This document shows positions 14,099 through 20,883 of a stretch of DNA of 33,333 nt, piece after piece (the first letter of the stretch is position 1; each line of letters begins with the position of its first letter). The notes beneath the pieces are model-generated. The model saw nothing but the letters and a program-made list of their open reading frames with translations, made no database searches and had not been told where the DNA came from. Source of the DNA: an uncultured Elusimicrobia bacterium (GTDB lineage Bacteria > Elusimicrobiota > Elusimicrobia > Elusimicrobiales > UBA9959); assembly GCA_903879915.1 (NCBI GenBank), contig CAIRNJ010000026.1:85433-118765 (forward strand), in the 5' to 3' direction. Both the position numbers and the translations under genes were made by a program.

Positions 14099-14779
14099 TC
14101 AGGCTTTAAGCTGCACGTTCGAGGCCGGCAGGGTGGACCGGACCAGCGCGGAGACGAAGATGCCGGGGATGGTCACCTTGTCGGGGTCCAGCTCGCCGGG
14201 CTCCACTATCTTTTCGGCTTCCAGTATCACGTGGTCGGCCGCCATGGCCATCACCACGGCCATGTTCTTGGTGGCGCCGGGCAGGAAGGCGTTGCCGTAC
14301 TTGTCGGCGATCTCGGCCTTTATGAAAGCGAAGTCCGCGCCCAGCGGCAGCTCCAGCAGGTAATCCTTGCCCTGCAGGCTGAGCTTCTGTTTTCCCTCTT
14401 CCACCGCCGTGCCGATGCCGGTCGGGGTCAGCACGCCTCCGAGCCCCGCGCCTTTGGCGCGTATCCGCTCGGCGAAGGTCCCCTGCGGTACCAGCGTGAC
14501 CTTGAGTTCCCCCGAGTTCATTTTCTGCCCGGAGAACGGGTTGGTGCCTATATGGGAGGCGGTCAGCGTGGCGGCGCGGTTCTGGCAGATGAGCCTGCCC
14601 ACTCCCACGTCGGGGTAGGCCGTGTCGCTGGTTATAAGGTTGAGGTTCTTTGCCCCCTTGTTTACCAGCGCGTCGATGAGGGTGAACGCGTTGCCGCAGC
14701 CCATGAAGCCCGCCACCATCAGCGTGGCGCCGTCCCCGATGCCTTCGACCGCCTTGTCCGTAGTAAGAATCGGTTTCAT
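14099..14779 (-). CDS. atoD: Acetoacetate/butyrate CoA-transferase subunit A
   Basis: A 226-residue alpha subunit of the same CoA-transferase, first gene of the long lysine operon. Family features include DGATLMVAGFMGCGNAFTLIDALV (CoA-binding glycine-rich region), NLNLITSDTA and the FSGQKMNSGELKVTLVPQGTFAERIRA block. The chosen ATG at 14779 has AAGGAG seven bases upstream and lies roughly 40 bases from a predicted transcription start. It works as a heteromer with the product of the next gene. The short leader leaves no room for a cobalamin or lysine riboswitch, although the operon encodes a B12-dependent enzyme of lysine metabolism. Confidence 0.93.
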   Translation of the reverse strand: MKPILTTDKAVEGIGDGATLMVAGFMGCGNAFTLIDALVNKGAKNLNLITSDTAYPDVGVGRLICQNRAATLTASHIGTNPFSGQKMNSGELKVTLVPQGTFAERIRAKGAGLGGVLTPTGIGTAVEEGKQKLSLQGKDYLLELPLGADFAFIKAEIADKYGNAFLPGATKNMAVVMAMAADHVILEAEKIVEPGELDPDKVTIPGIFVSALVRSTLPASNVQLKA

Positions 14780-14823
14780 GCCTTACTCCTTTGTCCGCTG
14801 TCCCGCCGCCGCAAATTTTCCAT

Positions 14824-14832
14824 ATTATAACA
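14824..14832 (-). promoter_or_regulatory. Extended -10 promoter of the lysine-fermentation operon
   Basis: On the minus strand TGTTATAAT is a perfect extended -10 element. It is embedded in an AT-rich tract (14815-14851) that is striking in this GC-rich window and could act as an UP-like element. No clear -35 box is at normal spacing; TTGCCC lies 22 bases upstream, too far. The AT tract is shared with the divergent mrp-type gene, whose own promoter probably also lies here. Confidence 0.65.
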
Positions 14833-14885
14833 AAATTTTTATATTATAAAAGGGCAAGACCGGCGCGGACCGGTCGAAGGACGTC

Positions 14886-15707
14886 ATGCACAAAGTACAC
14901 ATAGACCACCGGGCGTCGCTCGTCAGAGAGAATATGGCCCGGATAAAGCACAAGATCCTCGTCATGAGCAATAAAGGCGGGGTCGGCAAAAGCACCGTCG
15001 CCGTCAACTTCGCGGCCCTGCTCGCCGCCCGCGGGCTGAAGACCGGCCTGCTCGACATAGACCTGCACGGCCCCTCGGTCGCCCGCATGACCGGCCGGGA
15101 AAGCCGCTGCCATGACACCGACGGCCGGACCATAGACCCGATAGAAGTTATGCCCGGGCTGAAGATGATCTCCATGGGCTCGCTGCTCAGGGACGGCGAT
15201 ACCCCCGTGATCTGGCGCGGCCCGCTTAAGCTTACGGTGCTCAGGCAGTTCCTGTCCGACGTGAACTGGGGCGGCCTGGACGCGCTGGTGATAGATTCCC
15301 CCCCCGGCACCGGCGACGAACCGCTCACTATCTGCCAGCTGATCCCTGAAATGACCGGCGCCGTCGTAGTTACCACCGGGCAGTCCGTGGCGCTGCTGGA
15401 CGCCCGCAAGGCCGCGGCTTTCCTGAAGCGGCTGGGGATCCCCGTGCTGGGAGTGCTGGAGAACATGACCGTCTTCAGCTGTCCCCATTGCGCCAAAGAA
15501 ATAAGCCTGTTCAAGGCCGGCGGCGGACGGACGGCCGCGGCCGAACTGGGCATACCGTTTTTGGGCAGCGTGCCCTTCGACCCCGGCCTGGTGGACTGCG
15601 GCGACGCCGGCAGGATCTTCGCGCTGGAACACCCCGCCGCCCCGGCGGCAGCGGCGCTCCGGGAAGGCCTGGCCAGGGCCGTCGGCGCTATTTGGCGGAA
15701 TATATGA
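14886..15707 (+). CDS. mrp: Mrp/NBP35-family Fe-S cluster carrier ATPase
   Basis: A 273-residue MinD-superfamily ATPase that holds and delivers [4Fe-4S] clusters to apo-proteins. The deviant Walker A loop is SNKGGVGKST (residues 28-37). The family blocks DIDLHGPSVARM, GGLDALVIDSPPGTGDEPLTICQ and the cluster-binding CPHC motif (in VFSCPHCAKE) are all present. AAGGA precedes the ATG at good distance. It is divergent from the lysine operon and shares its AT-rich control region. With radical-SAM and ferredoxin-type enzymes next door, a housekeeping role in Fe-S assembly fits, although no direct link is shown. It converges with the acetyltransferase gene, 25 bases away, without a visible terminator. 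Confidence 0.92.
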   Translation: MHKVHIDHRASLVRENMARIKHKILVMSNKGGVGKSTVAVNFAALLAARGLKTGLLDIDLHGPSVARMTGRESRCHDTDGRTIDPIEVMPGLKMISMGSLLRDGDTPVIWRGPLKLTVLRQFLSDVNWGGLDALVIDSPPGTGDEPLTICQLIPEMTGAVVVTTGQSVALLDARKAAAFLKRLGIPVLGVLENMTVFSCPHCAKEISLFKAGGGRTAAAELGIPFLGSVPFDPGLVDCGDAGRIFALEHPAAPAAAALREGLARAVGAIWRNI

Positions 15708-15732
15708 GCAAGAGTGCTTCAGGCGGCGCGGT

Positions 15733-16212
15733 TCACGGCAGCAGGGGGCCTTGGGTCTTGCGCAGCAGCAGCTCGTCGGAGCCTTTGACCAGGAGATCCT
15801 TAAGCAGTCCGGCCTGCCGGTAGCCCAGGCGGCGGTAGAAGCGCCTGGCGCCCTTGTTGAAAGAAGAGACGCAAAGGAACACGTTCGGCGAGTCCCGGAA
15901 GATGCGCTCCTCCGCGCGCCGCATCAGCAGCCCGCCCAGCCCGCCCCCCCTGGCGCCCGGCGCCACGCACAGCGCCTGTATATAGCCCCTGAACGTTCCG
16001 TACATCGTGATAAGAACGAGCCCTTCCAGCGCGCTGCCGCGCAGGGCAACGTGCAGTTCCCGGTACGGGGTTTTTATGGTTTCGAGGCAGCCGGCGCGGC
16101 CTATGCCCAGCCGCAGCCAGGGGTCGGAGGCAGCCATCAGCCGGGCCGCGGCCAGCCTCAGGCGCCGGCTGCGGGTCCGGACGATCCTGAGCCTGCTGGG
16201 TCGGGGCTGCAT
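15733..16212 (-). CDS. GNAT-family N-acetyltransferase
   Basis: A 159-residue GNAT acetyltransferase. The acetyl-CoA-binding motif A is visible as IQALCVAPGARGGGLGGLLMRRAEERI, with a fully matching RGGGLG pyrophosphate loop. Motif B follows as NKGARRFYRRLGY. The N-terminus is basic (many Arg) and may be non-conserved. The acceptor substrate is unknown. Rim-like protein or small-molecule acetylation are both possible. The gene follows the TIGR03545-type gene by 4 bases and is probably the last gene of that operon. No obvious ribosome binding site is seen at the chosen ATG, so a start further inside the frame is possible. Confidence 0.82.
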   Translation of the reverse strand: MQPRPSRLRIVRTRSRRLRLAAARLMAASDPWLRLGIGRAGCLETIKTPYRELHVALRGSALEGLVLITMYGTFRGYIQALCVAPGARGGGLGGLLMRRAEERIFRDSPNVFLCVSSFNKGARRFYRRLGYRQAGLLKDLLVKGSDELLLRKTQGPLLP

Positions 16213-16216
16213 GGCG

Positions 16217-17977
16217 TTAGAATTTGAACTTCGGGAGTTTCAGCTTGCCCGGGGTAAGGCCTTTCAGCAGGCTGTCCCCGCCGCCGGTGACCTTGCCCTC
16301 GGCGTCCTTAAGCTTGCCGTCCAGCTCCGCTTTTTTAGCGGCGGCCAGGCCGTCGAGCTTTTCCCGGTAGGGCTTCAGGGCGCCGTCTATTTTCTTCTGC
16401 GCTTCGGCCTGCGCTTTTTTTATTTCGTCGCCCATGGCGCCGCTGAAGGCCTTGGACAGCGCGTCGGCGAGGTCGGTCTTGATCGAAAGTTTGGGGGCTG
16501 TGAGCGTGCCGGCGATCCCGCTCTCTATCTGCGCGGAGGAAAGCCTGGAGAAAGCGGATTCCACCGCCGACCTGAGCGGGGCGGCCTTTATTTTTTCCGT
16601 GCCGGGTTTGAAAGAAGCGCCGGTGAAGCGGGCCTCGGCCCGGCCGTCGAGCGCTGAGCCTTCCGTCTTTAATTTTACGTCGAGGTTGCCGGTGGCGCCG
16701 GTTATGTCCACCATGAAAGAGGACGGGGAACCCAGCCTTAACTGCTCTATCTTTATGCCCGCATAGGCCAGCGCGGTATCCGTTCGCAGCTCTTCACCGG
16801 CGGCGTCCACAGAGCAGCTGAAGTCCAGCCTGCGGCCGCCTTTGGCGCCTTTTATCAGGGCGGTGGTGGGCCGGCCGTAGACCCGCGGCTGGGTGGTCAG
16901 GCCTTCTATCACCCCGCTGTAGGCCAGCGGGTCGTCAGCGCCCAGTTCTCCGCTCAGCGCGAGCCTGCGCACCAGCACCGAAGGATAGCTTTTTTCTTTG
17001 GGGAAATGCACCACGCGGCCGCGGGGCGCCTCGTTCTTCAGCACGCCTTTGGAGTTCGCCGGCATGTATTTTTTAGCCGTGGCCATCCAGCCCATGGCCT
17101 GCTCGGTCTTTTCCGCTATCAGCGGGCCGGCCAGCATGCGGGCCAGGGACTGCGTATCCAGCGCGGGCAGCTTCATTTTGCCCATCACGGCCGCTATATC
17201 TTTCTTGCGGGCCTCGTCCAGGCCCTTGAACGCGTCCTTGAGCCTCGCCGCGGCGGTTTCCACTTCCTGCTTGTCGGCCTTGAACTGTTTGGAAAGCTTG
17301 TTCACTTCCTTGCCTATCTCCGCGTAATCCTTGGCCTGTTTCGCGAAATTGCTCTCGCCTTTGGCCTTCTCGTAGCGGACCTTGAGGGCGGCCAGGCCGT
17401 CCTCGTATTTCTTCAGGTCCAGGCGGGCCGCGATGTCCTTGTAATCTTTTTCGTAGGTCTGTTCCAGCTGTTTGGCCAGCTTCACCGATTCCAGATCGTC
17501 GGCGCTGATCTTGTAGTCGCTGACCAGGTCCGTCTTTATGTCGGCGGCCCGTTCCAGCGCGAAATCCTTGGATTCGTCCTTGAGCTGCTGCACCAGCGCC
17601 GACGGCGGCTCCTCCTTTACGAAAGGCAGTTTGCCCGAGGTCTTGCGGGGCGTGCCGAGGCGCAGGCCGGTGAGAGAGGCGTTCTCCACCAGCAGCTTCT
17701 TCTCCAGCAGCGGCGCGCCGGCGGCGGAGAAGGAAAGCTCCGAGAATTCCGCCAGGTTGCGGAATTCGTCCTTGGCGTCGGCCACCGCGAAGCCGGTGAC
17801 CTTCAGCGACGGGTGCAGGAAAGTGGTCCTGAGCCCGGCGATCTCCACTTTGGCCTTCGCGGCCTTTTCAAGGCCTTTTATCGCCCCCCACTTGAGCAGC
17901 GGGTCGAAGGCGAAAAAGAAGAACGCCCAGACGAGGATAAGCAGGGTAAGACGGGGAATGATGTATGACCAGCGCAT
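16217..17977 (-). CDS. TIGR03545-type membrane-anchored protein (AsmA-like)
   Basis: A 586-residue protein with one N-terminal transmembrane segment (about residues 7-27, LLILVWAFFFFAFDPLL) and a large extracytoplasmic part. Residues about 30-120 form an AsmA/DUF748-like repeat (VTGFAVAD...NASLTGLRLGTP). A charged Lys/Glu/Asp/Ala-rich segment of about 150-290 is probably coiled coil. A beta-rich C-terminal half follows, then a Gly/Lys-rich tail. This layout matches the TIGR03545 family of unknown function, typically encoded beside a TIGR03546 protein, as here. The stop of the partner and this ATG are one base apart, with AAGGAA upstream, so translation is coupled. A role in envelope assembly or lipid transfer is speculative. 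Confidence 0.75.
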   Translation of the reverse strand: MRWSYIIPRLTLLILVWAFFFFAFDPLLKWGAIKGLEKAAKAKVEIAGLRTTFLHPSLKVTGFAVADAKDEFRNLAEFSELSFSAAGAPLLEKKLLVENASLTGLRLGTPRKTSGKLPFVKEEPPSALVQQLKDESKDFALERAADIKTDLVSDYKISADDLESVKLAKQLEQTYEKDYKDIAARLDLKKYEDGLAALKVRYEKAKGESNFAKQAKDYAEIGKEVNKLSKQFKADKQEVETAAARLKDAFKGLDEARKKDIAAVMGKMKLPALDTQSLARMLAGPLIAEKTEQAMGWMATAKKYMPANSKGVLKNEAPRGRVVHFPKEKSYPSVLVRRLALSGELGADDPLAYSGVIEGLTTQPRVYGRPTTALIKGAKGGRRLDFSCSVDAAGEELRTDTALAYAGIKIEQLRLGSPSSFMVDITGATGNLDVKLKTEGSALDGRAEARFTGASFKPGTEKIKAAPLRSAVESAFSRLSSAQIESGIAGTLTAPKLSIKTDLADALSKAFSGAMGDEIKKAQAEAQKKIDGALKPYREKLDGLAAAKKAELDGKLKDAEGKVTGGGDSLLKGLTPGKLKLPKFKF

Positions 17978-17978
17978 T

Positions 17979-18488
17979 TCAAATTTCCTTGAAGTACCAG
18001 TCTAAAAGCCAGGACCCCTTGAGGCCTTTGACGAGCTTCGAGTTCATTACTTTCGCCTTGAACCGTTCGTTGTACACGGCGGCGCCTTTGCGCGCGGCGA
18101 AATAGACGGGCGCGAACAGCGCGAGGCCCAGGACCAGGCCGCCGAGCAGCACGGTGTTGTTGAACCCGGTCCAGGGCATTACGGGCATGTTGTAAAGCTT
18201 CGTCCAGAGCGGCGCCAGCGCGGGCGCCGAGAGCAGCGCGTAGCCCAGGGGGTCGGTAAGCCGGTCGAGCAGCGGGTTAAGCGGCATCGTCGCGCAGATC
18301 GCCAGCAGCGCTATGGGGAAATTCACGCGCAGCGCCATCACCAGCACCAGCAGCAGCTGCACGGTAAGCGTGGCCTTGGGCAGCAGGCCTATCAGAAAGC
18401 CCAGCGCGACGCCGGCCGCTATCTGCGGCGGTTCTGTTTCCGTGGTGAGGCCTTTTATGAACTGGCGTATAAGCCCTAAAGGATTCAT
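17979..18488 (-). CDS. TIGR03546/DUF2062-type membrane protein
   Basis: A 169-residue integral membrane protein with about three to four hydrophobic segments: AAGVALGFLIGLLP, LTVQLLLVLVMALRVNFPIALLAICAT and TVLLGGLVLGLALFAPVYFAA. The PPQIAAGVALGFLIGLLPK stretch and MPLNPLLDRLTDPLGYALL resemble DUF2062 proteins and the TIGR03546 family, whose function is unknown. The frame is open upstream to a TTG at 18524, but the ATG at 18488 is preferred. It begins the family sequence (MNPLGLIRQFIKG), and a promoter lies so close that the transcript would begin at or near this ATG. It leads the operon with the TIGR03545-type gene and the acetyltransferase. Confidence 0.75.
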   Translation of the reverse strand: MNPLGLIRQFIKGLTTETEPPQIAAGVALGFLIGLLPKATLTVQLLLVLVMALRVNFPIALLAICATMPLNPLLDRLTDPLGYALLSAPALAPLWTKLYNMPVMPWTGFNNTVLLGGLVLGLALFAPVYFAARKGAAVYNERFKAKVMNSKLVKGLKGSWLLDWYFKEI

Positions 18489-18494
18489 GTTTTT

Positions 18495-18524
18495 ACTATA
18501 GCTAAAATCCCGCGGGCAGTTCAA
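18495..18524 (-). promoter_or_regulatory. Promoter giving a probable leaderless transcript
   Basis: On the minus strand TTGAAC (18519-18524), an 18-base spacer and TATAGT (18495-18500). Only six bases separate the -10 box from the ATG at 18488, so the start of transcription would fall at about the A of the start codon. No Shine-Dalgarno sequence is present. Confidence 0.6.
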
Positions 18525-18559
18525 ATCGCGCGGCGCGCCCGGCCCGCTCCGCGGTTTCG

Positions 18560-18565
18560 TATAAT
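18560..18565 (+). promoter_or_regulatory. -10 element of mntP
   Basis: Perfect TATAAT with no clear -35 box. The ATG follows after nine bases, so the leader would be only a few bases long. There is no space for a manganese (yybP-ykoY) riboswitch between this promoter and the gene. GGAGA before the ATG would be wholly or partly missing from the transcript. Confidence 0.5.
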
Positions 18566-18574
18566 ATACGGAGA

Positions 18575-19153
18575 ATGAATATCTTCGAAGTGCTGTTCAT
18601 AGCTTTAGGCCTAGCGATGGACGCTTTCGCCGTAGCCGTGGCCAGCGGCGCCACTATGAAGCGCCTGCACCTGCCCGACGCGCTGAAGATGGGGCTGTTC
18701 TTCGGCGGTTTCCAGGCCGTCATGCCCGTTATCGGCTGGCTGGCCGGGCTCGGCCTGAAGGATTATATCGCCGGGCTGGACCATTGGATAGCCTTCGGCC
18801 TGCTGGCGATCGTGGGCGGCAAGATGCTTTACGAATCCTTTGAGCTGAAGGGGGCCGGGGATTGCGGCGCCGGCGCCAAGGCCTGCCCTTTCAATACCGG
18901 CACGCTTACCGTGCTGGCCATAGCCACCAGCATAGACGCCCTGGCGGTGGGGCTTACGTTCTCGGTCCTTAAGATCTCCATCGTAACGCCCGTGCTTGTG
19001 ATCGGGCTTGTGACCTTCGTGATGTCGGTCGCCGGCGTCAAGCTGGGGACCGCCGGCCGCCATTTCTTCGAGAATAAAATGGAAGCGGCCGGGGGCGTGA
19101 TCCTTATCCTCATCGGCCTCAAGATACTGCTGGGGCATCTCGGGTTCTTTTGA
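18575..19153 (+). CDS. mntP: MntP-type manganese exporter
   Basis: A 192-residue inner-membrane protein of the MntP (formerly DUF204/YebN) family, which exports Mn(II). Six hydrophobic segments are visible. The duplicated half-motifs carry the conserved acidic residues: LGLAMDAFAVAVASG near the N-terminus and ATSIDALAVGLTFS in the middle. The length is typical. It is divergent from the TIGR03546-type gene across an 86-base gap that holds both promoters. Regulation by a Mn riboswitch, common for this family, is not supported here because the leader is too short. Confidence 0.92.
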   Translation: MNIFEVLFIALGLAMDAFAVAVASGATMKRLHLPDALKMGLFFGGFQAVMPVIGWLAGLGLKDYIAGLDHWIAFGLLAIVGGKMLYESFELKGAGDCGAGAKACPFNTGTLTVLAIATSIDALAVGLTFSVLKISIVTPVLVIGLVTFVMSVAGVKLGTAGRHFFENKMEAAGGVILILIGLKILLGHLGFF

Positions 19154-19194
19154 CGGCTGCCGCGGGAACTCCAAGTATTGTAAAATAACAAAGC

Positions 19195-20625
19195 ATGACT
19201 TATGACGTAGCCATAGTCGGGGCGGGCATTACCGGCGCGGCCATAGCCCGGGAGCTTTCACGCTACAGGCTGAAGGTCCTGCTTCTTGAAAAAGAAGCTG
19301 AGCCCGCTTTCGGCGTGTCGAAATCCAACAGCGGCATCATCCACGCCGGCACGCAGAATCCCCCCACCTCGGTGAAAGCCTGGCTGTGCGTGGAAGGCAA
19401 CCGCCTGCTGCGCGGGGGGTTGGCCGCCGACCTTGGCCTGCATTTCGTGCAGTGCGGGCAGCTGATCGTGGTTTTCGACCTGAAGGACCTGCCGGAGCTG
19501 GAGAAGATAAAAAAAGAGGGCGCTGACCTCGGCATCAAAGGCCTGGAGCTGGTAGACCGCGCCTGGCTGGCCGGGCATGAGCCCAACCTGGGCCCGGAAG
19601 TGAAGGCCGCCCTGTACGTGCCCACCGCCGGCATCATAAGCCCTTACCGTTTCGTTTACGCGCTGGTGGAGAACGCGGTGAAGAACGGCGTCGAGCTGAA
19701 AACTTCCCGCCGGGTCACGGCCATACGCCGCCCCGCCGGCGGCGGGTTCGAGCTGGAGGCCGGAGGAGAAGTTTACCGGTCGCGCTTCCTGGTCAACGCC
19801 GCCGGGCTGTTCGCCGACGAAGTCTCGGCCCTGGCCGGCGCGCCGACCTTTAAAATAACCCCGCGCAAAGGCGAGGAATACCTGCTGGACAAGAAGCGCG
19901 AGCATATAGCGAACCATATAATTTTCCCCCTGCCCTCGAAGAACTCGAAAGGCATCCTGATAATAAAGACCTCCGACGGCAACCCGATGATAGGCCCCAC
20001 CGCGCACGACAGCGGGGATAAAACCGACCTCTCCACCACCGACGACGGCCTGGCGGAGGTGCTGGCCGGCGCCCGGCGCATGATGCCTTCTATCTCCAAA
20101 GGCGACATAATCGCCTACTTCGCCGGCCTGCGCCCCGTTTCCGGCAAGGATTTCATCATCCGCCACGAGGACGCGGCGCCCGGCCTGGTCAACGCGGCCG
20201 GCATCCAGTCGCCCGGCCTTACTTCCGCGCCGGCCATCGCCGTGATGGTGGCCGACCTGCTCCGCAAGCACGGGCTCGCGCTGGAGGCGAAGGCGGATTT
20301 CCACCGCACGCGCCCCCGCACCGTCCACCTTTTCCAGGTACCGCCGGAAGAGACCCGCCGCCTGGTGAAAAAAGATCCCGCCTACGGTGATATAGTCTGC
20401 CGCTGCGAGCTGGTTTCCGCCCAGGAGATACGCGACGCCGTGCGTCGCGGCGCCGCCACGCTGGACGGGATAAAATTCCGCACGCGCGCGCAGGCCGGCC
20501 GCTGCCACGGCGGCTTCTGCACCACGCGCATAATCAAGATCATGCAGGAAGAGCTCGGTTTTCCCGTTACCGCCATAACCAAGCGCGGCCCCGGTTCGGA
20601 ACTTATAAAGGATGAACGCAAATGA
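19195..20625 (+). CDS. GlpA-like FAD dehydrogenase with BFD-type [2Fe-2S] domain
   Basis: A 476-residue FAD-dependent dehydrogenase of the DAO family. The N-terminal Rossmann motif is VGAGITGAAIARELS. NSGIIHAGTQNPPTSVKAWLC and the substrate-domain ending GLRPVSGKDFIIRH/GIQSPGLTSAPAIA are typical of GlpA-like glycerol-3-phosphate dehydrogenases and the related LhgO 2-hydroxyglutarate oxidases. The C-terminal domain (from about residue 399) has C402, C404, C437 and C442, a BFD-type [2Fe-2S] site. This supports the anaerobic GlpA/Thermotoga-type form. The next genes encode the usual partners (an FAD/NAD(P) oxidoreductase and a DUF1667 protein). It probably oxidises glycerol-3-phosphate or another hydroxyacid, passing electrons to the partners. 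No glpK or glpF is in the window, so the substrate is open. There is no Shine-Dalgarno site, and TAAAAT lies eight bases before the ATG. Confidence 0.82.
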   Translation: MTYDVAIVGAGITGAAIARELSRYRLKVLLLEKEAEPAFGVSKSNSGIIHAGTQNPPTSVKAWLCVEGNRLLRGGLAADLGLHFVQCGQLIVVFDLKDLPELEKIKKEGADLGIKGLELVDRAWLAGHEPNLGPEVKAALYVPTAGIISPYRFVYALVENAVKNGVELKTSRRVTAIRRPAGGGFELEAGGEVYRSRFLVNAAGLFADEVSALAGAPTFKITPRKGEEYLLDKKREHIANHIIFPLPSKNSKGILIIKTSDGNPMIGPTAHDSGDKTDLSTTDDGLAEVLAGARRMMPSISKGDIIAYFAGLRPVSGKDFIIRHEDAAPGLVNAAGIQSPGLTSAPAIAVMVADLLRKHGLALEAKADFHRTRPRTVHLFQVPPEETRRLVKKDPAYGDIVCRCELVSAQEIRDAVRRGAATLDGIKFRTRAQAGRCHGGFCTTRIIKIMQEELGFPVTAITKRGPGSELIKDERK

Positions 20626-20855
20626 ACCTTATCTACATACGCCCCAGCGCTCCCAGGGCCCGCAAATTCATAAAGAATAAACTGCGCGGCGCCGAAGCCG
20701 CCTCGATCTATGACATAGAGGCCGGCGACTGCTGCCTGGCCCCGCTGCCCAGGAAGCGCAACGGCTACGTCCTTACTTTTTTGAACGACATGTCCCGCGA
20801 AATGCTGGCTTTCCTTTATCACAGCGGCATGTGCATACAGCGCAACCAGAACTGA
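20622..20855 (+). CDS. Unknown 77-residue protein inside the GlpA-like operon
   Basis: A small basic protein of 77 residues that I do not recognise. Its ATG overlaps the stop of the GlpA-like gene (ATGA), and its codon use (ATA isoleucines, C/G third positions) matches its neighbours, so it is likely real. No transmembrane segment or signal peptide is seen. Features are an Arg/Lys-rich N-terminal third, a CC pair at residues 37-38 in AGDCCLAPLPRK, and a Cys near the end (SGMCIQRNQ). A strand-turn-strand followed by a helix is plausible. Members of this oxidoreductase cluster elsewhere usually lack such a gene between the first two partners. It could be an assembly or regulatory subunit (inference). 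Confidence 0.65.
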   Translation: MNLIYIRPSAPRARKFIKNKLRGAEAASIYDIEAGDCCLAPLPRKRNGYVLTFLNDMSREMLAFLYHSGMCIQRNQN

Positions 20856-20883
20856 GCGACAGCCCGACGCACCAGAAAATAAC

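Noticed and set aside
14780-14823. Cobalamin or lysine riboswitch upstream of the lysine operon
   Set aside because: The predicted leader is only about 40 bases and shows none of the conserved riboswitch elements.
18566-18574. Manganese riboswitch upstream of mntP
   Set aside because: The TATAAT box is nine bases from the ATG, leaving no space for a yybP-ykoY element.
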